Of a DNA stretch of 64,000 nt, positions 48,101 to 61,609 are shown one piece after another. A model generated the notes under the pieces. The model was given only the letters and a program-made list of their open reading frames with translations. It searched no databases and was not told where the DNA came from. A program made the position numbers and the translations under genes. The stretch's first letter is position 1. Every line of letters begins with the position of its first letter. The DNA comes from Scortum barcoo. Lineage: Eukaryota; Chordata; Actinopteri; Centrarchiformes; Terapontidae. The stretch spans positions 30,352,009 through 30,416,008 of the forward strand of contig CM041537.1 of assembly GCA_023238725.1 (NCBI GenBank), written 5' to 3'.

Positions 48101-48188
48101 CACATCAATCAGCTTATTTTTTGACACTGTTATGCTTTAAGTGTTTTCCAGAATGGAGCATCACTGATCCAGCAGGAGGCAGTCTCGA
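45102..48188. other. Gene-poor AT-rich intergenic region
   Basis: This 3.1-kb stretch separates the candidate plus-strand gene from the 3' end of EFCC1. Open frames are short and show no splice or family support. No transposon was recognised. Confidence 0.5.
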
Positions 48189-51100
48189 TTAGCAGGAGAT
48201 GATGAGGGCATTCAGAGACTGCTGACTCTGTGTTCGCTCCAAGGATCTGCCAGTAGACAGAATCTCACAGGCAGCCAGTTCATGATAGAGAGCGTTGAGC
48301 ACCTCCAGAATGTGGGCTTTCCCTGTGTAAAAACAGAACAGATGTGACCAACAGGGAATCATCTTACAGATGACCCGACAAGAATTTAATTCAATTCCAT
48401 GTTCTGAGTAATTTCTTAGTCTTAATCTTAGTAATTTTCATTATCAGATTTCACAGGACTTGTATTGACTTTACTGGGCATGTGAACATTACTAACCGTG
48501 TTGTGGGTCACTGCAGGACTCCAAAGTGCTGAGCAAGATTTTCCCCAGAGACCTCCGTGAGACGTTCTGAAACAAGAGAGAGCTATTCTCAGATGGCTAT
48601 CAGGCAATTAACAGGCACCTTAACAGTGCCTGAGTCTGAGAGACTGTCACACATGTGCCAAAAGTGAAATGAATTTGCTCTCAGATCAATAATCAGTGTT
48701 CCACTGTTAGGGTGGAGGTAGTCCTATGAGAGGTGTGACAGGTTTGCTTATTCAACAGGTCAGTATGTGAATGTCCATATACAATCTGTGGTCCATATGG
48801 ATGTTCTTGAACAATGCTGGTGAAAAATGTGCTTTGCTTTCCAATGTCTGACCAGAGAAAATCATTCCAGGGCAGCGTGGGTGGATTTCTCTCTACTGCC
48901 AAAAGGATTTTCATTACTTTGAAACTGAGTTCACATGATGGTCTAACTAATTTTCCATGTGCTAAAAATCAAAACAATATGTTTGGTCCTTTGAATTAGA
49001 ATCAAGAATCTTCATCTGTCATTATGTTTTCACATAACAAAATTTAGATTGGTGACTCCCAGCTGTAAATATAAATATATGTAGAATATATGTAATATGT
49101 ACCTAAGTCATAAATATCTAAAGTATAAATGTCGTCCAGTGCATGTGCAATCAATTAAACATGTTGAATATTAGCACAAAACCTTATTTATTAGCAGCAT
49201 TTTCAGACTCAACAGTCCTTAACTGTGACTAACCAGGTCTCTGAGCTGCTGAAGGAGCTGCAGGATGTCCACAAGTTTCTCCTCCACAAGTGATAGACGA
49301 ACCCTCTCTGTCTCCAGCATCTGCAGCTCCATCTGAAGCAGCTCAGACTCCTCTGCCTTCTGCTGCAGCTCCTGCACCAGAGAGTCCTTCATCTGGAAGA
49401 TGCAACACCAATCAGTCACAAGGACAACACAAAAGCAGTAAACCCCTTCTGTCTACCATAAGATCAGGTGATGTATATGGTTCATCCTCCATTCATTAGT
49501 TAGTAAAGAAACTGTCTTGTTATGAATTAACTTAATTTGATGAACAAACTTCTTGAAACCAAGTAGAACATTTGATTGAAAATTTGCTTCACTCTTGTGT
49601 CAAACAATTAATATGAATTAAATTTGAAATACATATATTTAGAGTGTGTTGAAAAATTAAGGGTCAATACACCACGAACAACTTCAGGTCTCCTTGTCAT
49701 TGATTCTCCAAGTGTGTGAACTCTCCTGGAGGGATGAACACCATTCTTCTAAAGATATTCATCATTTGGTGTTTTGATGATGGTGGTGGAGAGTCTAACT
49801 AAAAAGTGCTCCAAAGTCTCCCACAGCTGTTGAGTTGGGTTGAGATGTGATGACTGTGAAGGCCTTAGCATATGATTCACATCATTTTCATCCTCATCAA
49901 ACCATTGAGTGAGCCCTTTGCTGCTCCATGGATGGATGGGGACACTGTCATCCTGGAAAGAGACTCACTCCCATCAGGATAGAAATGTTTCATCTTAGGA
50001 TAAAGGTGATCAGTCACAATGACTTTGGATTAATTTGCAGTGACCCTTCACTCTAGTGGACCCAAACCAAGTCAGTTTTGCACTGAAGCTGTTCTGGAGA
50101 CACACGCTGTTCTGGTGGCCAAAGACACTTGTTTTTTTCCATAAATTTCTATGTCTTTGTGTATAACAAAGACAGGAAATACACAGTGAGATCTGAGTGT
50201 ATCATAATTTTGGCACTTTTCCAATGTGTACAAGAGCAGCTGGACATATCACTCTTGGAAGTCTTTTCCCCCTTAGGCCTGCTAAACATCTTAATACAAC
50301 ATAAATACTCAGTGTAAATCAATGTCAAATGTTGAGGTTAAAGTGAGTTTTCAGCCCACTTAGTCGGTTTTCCTGACAGAAATGTTGGAAATCGTTGCAG
50401 TGTACCTTTACGTCATCGCATATTGAAGGACAAAGGTCTCACCCCACACATCCTGCACATGAACAAAGCCTCACAGTCAGGACTTTGTTTAGTTTCAACT
50501 TTTCCTCTCCGAGTGCTGAGACGTTCTGGAACACATTACGTCACAGTTCCCCCTCTGCCTCTGTCTTCCCGTGTTGTGAAAATATTACTTGACTGAGAGC
50601 TTTAATTTATGATATTTGTAAGTGTCATGCGGGACAAGGGTGGAGTGTTTCTGTGGTTGGCTCCAGGGAGACACAGCTGCACACACACACACACCCACAG
50701 AGGGAGGCTCTGGAGGCGCAGCCGATGGTTTGGTTAGGTGGAAGCTGCAGGATCTTGCCACTAGTATGTGATTTTACCTTTGAAGCCTTCCTCTTTCATA
50801 ATTTAGTTTAAAACCACACACAGACCCACAGAATGACTTATGACGTAAAACCGGGCTGAACTTTGTCCAGAGAGAACAGTTTCATAATGGATAGTGTAGT
50901 GGCCCACCCTGGTGTGATGAGCTCAGTGAAGTTCTGTACCTGGTCCATGTCCATCTCTGCCTGGCTCTCCTTCAGCTCCAGCTGCTTATGCAGCCTGGTC
51001 ACCCTCTCCAGGAGCTCCACCACAGCACTGCAGCTCTCCTCGCTCCTTGAGCTCCCGAAATTTGACATCAGCTTCTTGAATGCCTTGTCATCACACCTGA

Positions 51101-54100
51101 TCACGTATCACAGGACAGAAAGTTTATCAGGCTCAGAGCCACAACAGCTGCACTGCGCTAATGTGTCTCAGGACAAATCACGTCACAGCAGCAACGTACT
51201 GCAGCCTTTTACTGCGTGTTTAGTGCTTCATTAAAATTAAACTAGAATGGTTCTTTGTTCTAACAGAATTATTGTTACATGTTTGAGATGTATCTCATGT
51301 TGCAACCCCTTTAAGACCCCAAACAGGATAACCAGTTATAGAAAATGGTGAATGTCTGAATCATTTATGTTACTGGTACTTTTGTAGAAATGTCTTTGTT
51401 ATTTCTTTACAATGTGGCACTTTCCAAATACTTTTTTAAAATTTACTTAACCATTCTTGCTCTCAAACAAAATTAGAAACTTAAAGATGAACTTTTAACG
51501 CTTAAATAAATCTGTAATGTGAAAGTGGTTGCTTGGAGTGACAAACGGACAGACAACTATCACGCAACATTGCAGCACTACAGAGCTAAAGTTCTCATCG
51601 GTCTGTTTTCCAGTCCAAAAGGCCGCTTTTTTTCTCAGTCAAGCCCGCAGCTTTAGTCACACTGTTCTCTTATGCCTTATTTCCAGCCTTAGCAGACAGC
51701 TATTTTCAGTAGACACATATAGATATACATTATATATACTTTTAACATGAATTGCTGAAAACCAAAAAAAAAAAGCTAAAGCTAAGCTGGACTGTCTTTC
51801 TGTGACAATACTTCTGCCACCAGCTTGCTGTAAAGTGGTGCCCTGCTTAGAGATATAGTGATCATATGGATGTACCTTTCCCCACAGCAGGACAGCCTGG
51901 TCAAGATCCTCTTCACCTCGTCCACCTGCCTCTGCTGATCTCCGGTCCACTTGTCCTCTTCCTCATCAGAGGCGGCCTGGCCCTCCACCGAACGAAACAG
52001 CTGCTCCTCCACTAGACACAACAACACGTAATATAATCATTATTATCATAATGGGTGGTAGCCAGACATGTGGGGAAGAAAAGGCTTGGGAGTAGGGCTG
52101 AATTATTGAACATATTTTCAGGCAAGAACACCATCTCTCTGGCTCCAGCCACTTTCTCTGTATGCATATCATAGTACTCTGAATATCTGTGGAACATGAA
52201 CTGTTGGGCAAACAATTAAGCAATGAGAAGAGGTCAAACTGAGTTCTGAGAACTTGTTACATGCATGTTCACCACTTGCTGGATCAGACGCGTTATAGTT
52301 AAAAGATTCAAATGAATCAATTAATGGTAAAAATACCTGACAAATTAAAATAATTGTTGCCCTGCTTGAGATGATAAATAGGTATATAACACAGTCTGAA
52401 TACTTGTGGTTCTTAAAATTATGGGAGGGGAAAGTTGTTAAAGAAACTACTGACTTCCTCACATATTCTTAAGTATATCTTACTCACATTTTCTAATAAT
52501 TCTCCTCATCCTTGTGCAATAGAGATGTTAGCACTTCATTTTCATGTCTTACTCTTATCTGGAGTTGTCACAGCACGCCCTGTTGGAGAACAGCGGTCAT
52601 GTTGGGAGTCTGAGCAGCATCTCAAGACCGGCCTGCTGCCAACACTCAGCCGCTGCTCTGTCCTAGTGCTGCTTGGGAGTTGTAGTTTTGACACCTCAGA
52701 CCTGAAAGAATTGAAGAGAGAATTGCGAGTTCAATATAGCAGTTTGGCAGCATGTTCTCTGCAGTACGTGACCTGATCTTTGCTGAGCTGTGTATGTCTC
52801 TGTACATAAACTGACTCCGACAAGGGATAGAATTGCACTTCAAATTTGAACAGATGAGAAAAGTTCAGTTCAAACCAACATCAAAGATCAGGCAACACAA
52901 GGCAGTGTGTATAAAGCCACATCTACAACCGCCATGATAATTTCATAGAGGCCTGTGATGTTGTAAGCCAAATCTGGGTGGGGTAATTGAAGCCAGACAT
53001 TATACCTTTAAGGCATTTTTACAGTAAAGTGGGTCAGTGGTGGAGTGGCACTGTTACTGTGCGAGAGTAAGCTCGCAAGATGTGAAGTAAAAGCACACTG
53101 GCTGACAGTGGATGGAACAAAATTGGAGCACATTTTTAAGCTTATGAACCGTTTTCTGAGCTACATTTTATGTCATCTGCAGATGAAAAGACATGTGCTG
53201 CTTTTATTCAACATGCATGTTTTCCCTTATGTCAAAGACACAATCAACAGACTGAGAATACAGTTTTGTGTGGATCAATCGCTGTAATGGTTTGAATTTT
53301 CCAAGTTTCTCCTGCTGTCTGCTCTGTTGTGTTGGAGGAAACCCGATAGGGGGCCTTCGTAAATCACAGAATAAGTGTTTCCAGATGATGATGTCTTGCA
53401 AAAAAAAAGGAAAATCTCAAAAAGATTTTCAACAGCCTGACTCTGAAGAAAAAGAAAGTAAGTAACAGCACACTCATGCTATATCCTGTTGGCATGAGGC
53501 AGACTATGCCGTAAGACAACATTTTACTCTACATCTGTGTGCTTCTTTAGGTTTCTTTGTGCAAAACTGGAGGGAAATGTCTGACTTCAATGAAGGTCAA
53601 TATTTGCAGCATGATTTCAGGCAATCCATCAGAGAGTCATGTTTAAGTTGGTGGGGGCCACAGTGGAGGTACGAAGGAGTTAATCACAAGGGCCGGCAGC
53701 TGCAGTCAGACCAACATGGAAATGGTGCATGGATGTGAACACACACAAAACTTTGCTGGTTGCTGCGGAGACGCTTGAGCTCTGGAATGAACTGGTGGTG
53801 TTTCGTTTTTCAAATGCAGGCTTCGGTGTGACTAATTGCACTTTAATTGACAGAGGTTGGAGGGAGGCTTCCCCCCTGTGTCCAGTGAATACTGAGGCAT
53901 GGCCACAGCTTCTTGCTTTCACATGCAGAGAGGTTGAAAAATGTATTTGTGTGATGACAGCAAATAAATGACTCCAACAAACATCCTCACTTTTGAAGTG
54001 GGTAAAAAGAATGACCTCTCGCCTAAGATTTGGTGATGATGCTAGGGAAATTCCAACTGGATGAACACAGTCACTTAAACGTAATCCAGACAAACATCCT

Positions 54101-57100
54101 GGATAGCAGGCGGACTGTGGGATGCAGCACATAGAGACAAAATCTCAAAATCAGCATTTCTTCAGACAGGCATTAAAGGCCAGTGTACCAAATGCAAGAG
54201 CAGCATGAGTAGTCCTGACCTGCCAAGATGAAAATATCTTTTCATTTACTTATTTGCTGGGGAGAGAGAGAGAGAGAGAAAAAAAAGAAAAAAAAGGAGA
54301 GTAAAATATACCGGTAGCCAAATCTGGAGTGACTTTCAGAACTGAATACTTCTGAATACTGAAAATTCAAGAATGTATATTGGTTTCTCTGTACTGCATG
54401 TGACTATAGATTATTCTTATCATTATTACTAACAAAGGGAAAGGCCATCTCATCATTCTTAGATTAGCATATTATTTACTTGACATTTAATCTCTTGGCA
54501 GAAAATATGTATCAACAGTATAGTTAAATATACATGTAACCATTTTGTAGCCTATGTAGGTCTAATTACTACACCCCTCAAGGCACACACACAGGAGTAA
54601 AATTATACATACAGAGCTATTGTGCTACATCAGGGAATTTCTAATTAATAGGATCCTGTATTCTGCTTTAGTAGCAAAAATCTAGTCGTTCTTTTGGACT
54701 GTGGGGGGTAGTCCAGCTGTTTGTCATTAGAGCCAGGACACAGAGAGTCCTCCCTGTGTTTATCACAGTGCAGCGCTGAAGTGAACTTTCCATAAACACA
54801 CACCCCATCCCTGTTCCCCCACCTCCACTCCCAAGAGAGCAGTTTCCTCTTTCAGGTGTCATCGCTCAGTGACAGTCTCCTTTCTCTGCAGAGCTTACAA
54901 ATGAGGCTGTGCTGTAAACCTGAGCTTGAACTTGAACTTCAGTGCTTGTTGGTGCTCTGCAGCATGACAGAGAGGGGTGAGAGGTCATGTTTACATAGCT
55001 GGTGGTTATTAATCAAGTCCTCTTGGGTCACAGCCACACAATTAAGTGGTTTCTGAGATACAAAAGAGCAGCTTCAGAGTTACCTAACTGACCTAACCAC
55101 TCCCGGTAAGTGTTACTGGTTGCTGTTTAGTATTGGCTGAGGACCAAGAGGACCAATTAGGTCTTCCTTAGCAAGCAAAGTGCAAAGAACCCCAAAACAA
55201 TGATGGTATCAGAAGCAGAGGAAAATTTAAAGGGAGAGAAGTCCAATGAGGGTGGGTGGCATAAGTTTATAAGATATTTTGTGTGTGATGTATTTCTGCT
55301 GATGTCAGCATACCTCCAAACCAGAGAGAGGGAGAGCAGGGCAGCAGCTCAACGTGAACATGAGCCCACTTGGCAGTGTGAGTATTTGAATGCTATTCAA
55401 GAACAACAGTAAGGCAGCAGCAGCAGAATGCCACGGGTCCCAGACATCCCTTGAGTGTGTCCTTTCCACATTATTTAAAGGGTAGGAATGCTGTGGCAGC
55501 ACCTGCTCCACACAATGCAGCAGCTCTTATGCTCAGGCAGATAAATGGTCTGTTAGACCCTCCTTTCCCCTCACTCTCAGGCGCCATGCAGGGAGCATGA
55601 AAAGGCTGGGATATTATGCCTCCCCTGTGGCCTGTCTTCAGAGGGCCAGGGGTTTGACGCATGCAGAGAAGAAGTCTGCAGGCGTGCTGAAAAAACGAAA
55701 AGTGAGATTTAAACTTGCACACTTAGGACACATGTGCTTAGGTATGCTCTCTAGAAATCCCTGGAGTACCAAAGTAACAAAGACACCTGGAATCAAGAGG
55801 ATAATAAAAATTCTGAATGAGAGGTGGCTAAAGTCCATTTAATGATTCTAAATCCCCATTCTACATCTTTTATTTGGAGCACAAAAAGAAGATGGTAAGC
55901 TGAATGAAGCCATTCCCTTCTCGCGGGCCTTGCAAAACATGTCCATCATTTCATGAACAAACAGTTGAGTGTTTGCTTCTTCCTCCAGATGGTAGGCTCT
56001 CCTCCCCCTCAGTTCTTTTTGTTCCTCTCGCTGTGCTTCCTATTGTCTGATCCCTCTGGCCCATACAACTCGATAGGCTACAATGACTGATTTAGACTTC
56101 CTTTAACTTCTGGAGTAAAAAAAAAAAATCAAACTAAAAGTGACACTTTGAGACCATTCCAGTGTACAAAGACTCTCCTGTACTAATCAACTCCTGCTGA
56201 AGGCACCGCTCCCATCTATGTCCCTAGCTCTCTTCTGTTCCAGCATACAATCCAAAGAGGTCTTGTTATGCAACAACACCCACACATCTTAAGTTTCATA
56301 CAGATGACTGCATTTTTAAGCTAACGTCTGCTGGGATGTGACTGTAAAGTTAAAAAGAGATTTTCAAGATGAGAAAACCCTAACCCCCTAACCCTACAAA
56401 TGTTACAGGATCGGTGCCTATGAGCTTTCTTACCAAGAGTTAGATGAGGAGTCTGTACAGTAAATACACTCTAAACTAGAGCCAGCAGCTGGTAACCTTA
56501 ACCTCGCACACAGACTTGAAACAAGGGGAACAAAGATAACAACATCTGCACCTCTAAAAGAACGTATAACCATATTTGTATTCTTACTGTTTGTGATATA
56601 ACAAACAAGAAATAGACAGATCTGGTAGACAGATTACTTTTGGACAGTCTGGACACGGTGTAGCTTCTTACTGTTTCCAGTCTTTATGCTAAGTTAAGAT
56701 AACTGGCTGCTGGCTGTAGATTAAGATTTACTGTACAGACAGAGTTATCTTATCGTCTACCTCTCAGCATGAAAGGGAATAAATGTGTTTCCAAAAATGT
56801 CCATCTGTTCCTTTAAACTTTTAAAATATACATGCTGAGACAGCACGCTGAAAGAGTAATGACTTCATTTGGAGGTAATTCAGAGTTAAAAAGTTTATGT
56901 GCAAGGTTCCTGCAGAACCTCTCTCTCTAGCTGGGTCCTCGCACGAAGATGTGACCAAGCAAGCATTAAGGCTTTCAGTATGAATATTCACCGAGCTTGG
57001 TTGCTAAGATCCATAGGACGGGGTGTCTCTGTGGTATTGTTCATTCAGGGGGGTAGTGAAAGAAGTGAGCAGAGACTGATGAGGACGGTTAGTCTGTTGG

Positions 57101-60100
57101 GGTTCTCACTCAATGGAGCTTTCTCTTGACAAGTCAGAGCCTTTGTGGTGTTGAATTATTTGCCATCAGGGTATCAATGGAAGGGCAGTGAAAAGACTTT
57201 GGAACGCAGTCTGCACAGTGGAGTGCAGCTGAGGGTTAAAGGAAGGGAACTGTGGTTGTGAAATGTGTTATTTAGAATCACCTTAAAGCAGGTGGATGTG
57301 AGGACTTTAATCATATAGGTTCGGTTGTGCATGACTGTGTCTTAGAGTCCATAATAATAGCATTAGGTAGATGTTACAACCATTTAGAGACATCTGAGAA
57401 AGCCAGTCCTGCAGACACTGATTATATGGTTGGAGCTAGGACAAGAGACACACGGATAAACATTAAACCAATGGCTTTGTACAGTAAAAGTCAAATTACA
57501 CCCTTACTTCCAACAAAATGAATAGTTCTCAACAGCAGAACAGCTGAGGCAAGACCAGCCTGCCACACACAACGCCTATTAAATAAACTAAAACACAACA
57601 AGCCTGAAAATTGGAATAGTAAACCACATCAAGCCTTCATAAGAAGCATGGCATAGTTTTCCAAGCATGATGCCAGAAGTGAACAGAGCCATTTTATTCA
57701 AGGTGGACTTATAATTCATCATAGTTCACTCTATCAACATAGGCCTCTAATTCAATGACCTACCAAAACAAGCCAACAATTCCTTCTCATGACATGATGA
57801 ACAGCCAGACACTGGTTTAGCTCAGAGTCTGGCAGCTGATTGGGCCTCTGTAGAGGCAGGTCTATGTCTAGTCTATGCCCACTCTCTGTGACTTTGGGGC
57901 AGTATTTCTTTTAATGCATCAATGTGCTTCCATTGTAAAAATCACAGGAACATTTAAAAAACACAAACAGTGCATTGCCACTGCAGCAATCACCCTTTCC
58001 AGCAGCCCAGGGTTTTAGAAGTTCAGAGGTTGTGATTGCGACGCCCTACCCTCAACTACACTACTGTCACCTGCCATTTGGATTTTTATATTTTTATCAT
58101 AAATATTCCATCTTTTGTTAACTTACATAGTATTGCCTGTAATTTGTATTTTCTATAGTCTATAGATCATTTTCCTGTCTTCAGTGGTCCTACCTTCCAG
58201 TTAGTGCCATTCAAACAAACTATTGTTTAGACAAAGTGTTTATAGTCAATAAATAAATATAAAATAATTTTTTCTGGGGTCTGTTTTATTTCATTAGGGC
58301 ATTTTCCCAAATAACACATTTTGGAAATTAACATTACTAAATAAAAAGTGGCTTTACAAAACAAATCTTGACTTATAATATGTTACCAGGAAAAATGTTG
58401 TGATAGAAAAAAAGACTTGACAAAGGGCATTTTGAAATGAAATGTCTATAAAAATAAGAATGATACAGTGTGGAAATGAATTAGGAACATTTATAATACT
58501 CCAAAATAAGAATGATGAGTTCTAATATTTCTTCAGTTATTTCACAAATTGTTGTTTAATTTACACTGTACACTGTTTATCCATATCATTCACATGATCT
58601 GTTTAATGTTAACATTTGTGAACATCTATGTCTTCAGCCACATCTGAAGGCAAAAGTGTTGATACCTGCTCTGAGAAACTTCCTCCTCTATTTCTCTCCA
58701 AGAAGTTTTTATCGTGTCTTAATGCAATCAGTCAAACAATTGGAAATGGCACTTCAAAAGAAATAGATGGATTTGCACTTGGTTTAACTTGTACTGTAAA
58801 TGTTGCTGCTCTCACACCTCTGAAATCTGCTTTACAAATGTTTTATGAGGAAGGAAACGCCTGTAACATGTTTGTTAGACCTCAGGGATATACAAGATGT
58901 GTTTTAGTGAGGAACACTGAACACAAACATAACGCTCATTCATTTACAAGAAAACTCAACCAGGCACCCTTTCTGTAGTTAACTGTTCTTAGAAACTGCT
59001 ACCAGAGACTTTCCACACAGAACCAGCCAGAAATGGGCTAACATCAACACAATGTAAGGCTGAATGAAGTGAAACGACATAGATATTATATGATTATCAG
59101 GCTAGTGTAGCATAAAACTTGCATTTTTGCAAGGTAGTATCAAGTTAGTTCAGTTTTTAGGATGCAGCCTTATCCAGAGGCCCTCAGTGGCCAAATCCTA
59201 AGCTGCAGCAATGTGTTTTTTTAAGCTGCTGCTCCAAAATGAACATAGCAGTGTTTTGTTGATCCTAAAATGCTACATGTGACAGTGTTTCTGGTGTTTT
59301 TACCTGTAGTAGAGGAGCTCTGCCTCCAGCTGGAGGATGTGTCTCTGCAGTGCCGGCACATGACTCGCCTTGGCTTCCAGTTCTTTCACCTTGCCCAGGC
59401 CGCTGAGCAATGCCTGTCTGGCCTCCTCCACTTTCCTCCTCATGCTCACTTGTTCCCTCTTTAGGGCTTGATTACAGTCCTCTAGAGCGACCATAGTCTT
59501 ATTAGAGCTCCACAGTTCCTGCTCCAGTCTCTGATTACAAAGTATGGCTTCCTCTACCTGTTGGTCTCTGGAGCTCCGCAGCAGCTCCAGCTCGTGGATA
59601 ATGTGATGCAGGCTCTTCAGGTTGCTGTAGGTACTGCTTTTCAGTTTGGAGTTGTTCACGCTTTTCTTTGCAGCTTGTTTCTGATGGGCAACAAAACAGC
59701 CTTCCTGTGGTTTATGTTTGGAGTGGCTTTTCCATAGTCCTACCTGGACAGAAGTACAACAGGTGACTGGTGGAGACTATATTAATCCCTTAAACCAGTA
59801 TTGCACCTGCTTAGTCATATTACTGCAAATGTGAGGAAGCAGGTGTAGTTTGGTTGTAACTAATGGTTTTATCAATAGATTACTCATCTGCAATTGATAA
59901 GAACAACTTATAAACTCATCACAAGCAAAAGAAATCTATACTGTTGGTGAGTCATTAATAGTCAAGTCAATGATAAACTCCTCTAATAAGTGAGACAGCT
60001 GTTAAAGATCATTAATCATGCATTTTACTGTCTCACATTATAATTTAACCATTAATGATGCAGTTATAAATGTTGATAAAATCATCAGTAAAGGGTCACG

Positions 60101-61506
60101 GGTTTTGGTACCATTTTATAATTAAGACAGGCTTATAAGTTGTAACTGATGCTTTACTGATGGTTCATGAGTCATTAATAATCAAGTCATGAATAAAATC
60201 TCTGTGGGTCTCACTTTCTAATAAGCCATCAGGTCTGTGGTAATAAATGTTAATGAGTTAATAAAGGATGTTGGATTTCCCCATTAAAAGGTAACTGTTG
60301 CTTTTATGTAGGTGTAGCTGGTGTTTACCTTCCTCCAGGATGACAGCTGTTGTCCTTTTAGTTCACAATGTAGTTAACACCCCTCCAGTGATGTGACCAC
60401 TTACCTTCTCTAAAAGGGCACCGGAGCCTAATTCATTTATTTGCTTTTAGAGCAGCAGACCTGATGGATCATTTTGCTTATTTTTAACTATTGCTGTTGG
60501 CTCTTTGGACAGTGAGAATGTTGAGTATCACCTGTAATGACTTTGGGTTTATATCCTGAGACTAATGGCTTTATTAATGGCTTTAGATCGTCCACTGATG
60601 CTTTATAGAGGGTGTTGTAGGGTGTGGGCTGGATGGGGCCCTATATGCCCCTCAGACAGGACTGATGAGAAGGGGAGTCCATAGAAGCACCCCTGGGCCC
60701 TGATACAGGGACTGCCCTGCTGGTGTTGGCCTGTGTACAGACTAGTAAAACTGTGTGGACAGCATCATATCTCAAACTTCAGCAGGTTTTGCTGAGTTAA
60801 GCCTCTCTGATCCGGCTCCACACTCCTCACAGCTCACCTGCAGGGCCAGGCAGCGGGCGTCACTGCTCTGTAGAGCGGCTCGCATGTCCTCTATCAGCTC
60901 CCTCAGACTGGCATTCTCGTCCTCCAGTTTGGCCATCCGGTCCTCCGCTTCCTCCAGCGCCACTATCTCCTCGTAGCACTCTCTGGGGCAGGACCCGAGC
61001 CTGCAGCCGGAGGCGTGCCGTCCCTCCGCGGAGCCGCCGCCCGGCCCAGCAGACAGCAGCCTCTCCCGCCGCTTCAGAGGACTCCTGAGGCGGATCTGAG
61101 TCTCGATGTGCTCGCTGTCCTTCCCCACCAGCAGCCGGCCGTTCTCGTACTGACAGCCCGCCTTGGCGCTGAAGTATCCGCACAGTTTGGCGTGAAAGTG
61201 TCTGAAGGTTAGCTCGGTGGGCAGGTTGTCCACAGCTCCGGCCCACTCCAGGTCCTCCGAGTCTTTGTTCAGCCCCAGGATGTCACACAGTATGTTAAAG
61301 TCCTCCGCTGGGATTTTGCCTCCACCCTGATAGTCCATATGATGGAAGATCTCCTGGAGGTACTGGTCCAGTCCGGTGGCCAGAACTATGATTTCGTTCT
61401 CCACCCCCCGGTCCAGTCCGTAGTGGTACGCCAGAGTGCTGACTATCCATTGCGTCCTGCGCGCCGGTCTGCTGTACGGATCACTGGAATCGACTGTCCC
61501 CATCAT
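48189..61506 (-). CDS. efcc1: EF-hand and coiled-coil domain-containing protein 1 (CCDC48)
   Basis: Eight exons (60838-61506, 59304-59743, 52553-52662, 51876-52011, 50940-51096, 49234-49392, 48497-48566, 48189-48322) join in frame to 624 aa; human EFCC1 is 598 aa. The start is a tandem ATG at 61506. Strong family matches are RPARRTQWIVSTLAYHYGLD, ENEIIVLATGLDQYLQEIFH, LRAALQSSDARCLALQ, EEQLFRSVEGQAASDEEE, ETERVRLSLVEEKLVDILQL and the C-terminus NALIISC. One EF-hand-like loop spans D58-D69 but lacks acidic residues at positions 3 and 5, so calcium binding is doubtful. Long coiled-coil segments cover most of the rest. The 110-nt third exon is poorly conserved; I placed it because it alone restores the frame and has a good donor (AGAGTAAGAC). 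The cellular role of EFCC1 is not established. Confidence 0.92.
49660..50125 (-). mobile_element. Degenerate Tc1/mariner-like transposase relic in an EFCC1 intron
   Basis: Minus-strand translation in shifting frames shows remnants such as SHLNPTQQLWETLEHFLVRL, which resembles the SPDLNPIEHLWDxLE signature near the catalytic end of Tc1-like transposases. It is followed by a VHTLGESMTRRPEVV-like stretch similar to the family C-terminus. Stops and frameshifts are frequent. Terminal inverted repeats were not found, so the ends are approximate. It lies between EFCC1 exons 5 and 6 as numbered here. Confidence 0.6.
52663..59303. other. EFCC1 intron 2 (6.6 kb)
   Basis: This long intron holds an AG-rich low-complexity tract (about 54259-54300), a short CCCTAA-like run near 56377-56396 and several isolated open frames of up to 116 codons. 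None has splice partners or a family match. I see no supported gene in it. Confidence 0.5.
59800..60290. repeat. Probable interspersed repeat rich in CATTAATAA motifs, EFCC1 intron 1
   Basis: The segment repeats variants of GTCATTAATA(A/G)TCAAGTCA (near 59950 and 60172), with GGTACCATTTTATAATTAAG and GGCTTATAAGTTGTAACTGA between them. This style is familiar from a dispersed teleost non-coding repeat whose name I cannot give. Internal duplication is visible; the ends are uncertain. Confidence 0.4.
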
Positions 61507-61565
61507 TTCTACGGAGCAGCATCATACTTTGTTCCACTGAACACACTTACTTTGTTCCACAGGCA

Positions 61566-61609
<44 letters not shown>

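Noticed and set aside
56377..56396. CCCTAACCCCCTAACCCTA-like run as an interstitial telomere
   Set aside because: Only about three imperfect units, too short to claim telomeric origin.
58628..58978. Open frame of 116 codons on the plus strand in EFCC1 intron 2
   Set aside because: No recognised domain, no splice partner and no promoter context; it may be a chance frame, though a conservation check would settle it.
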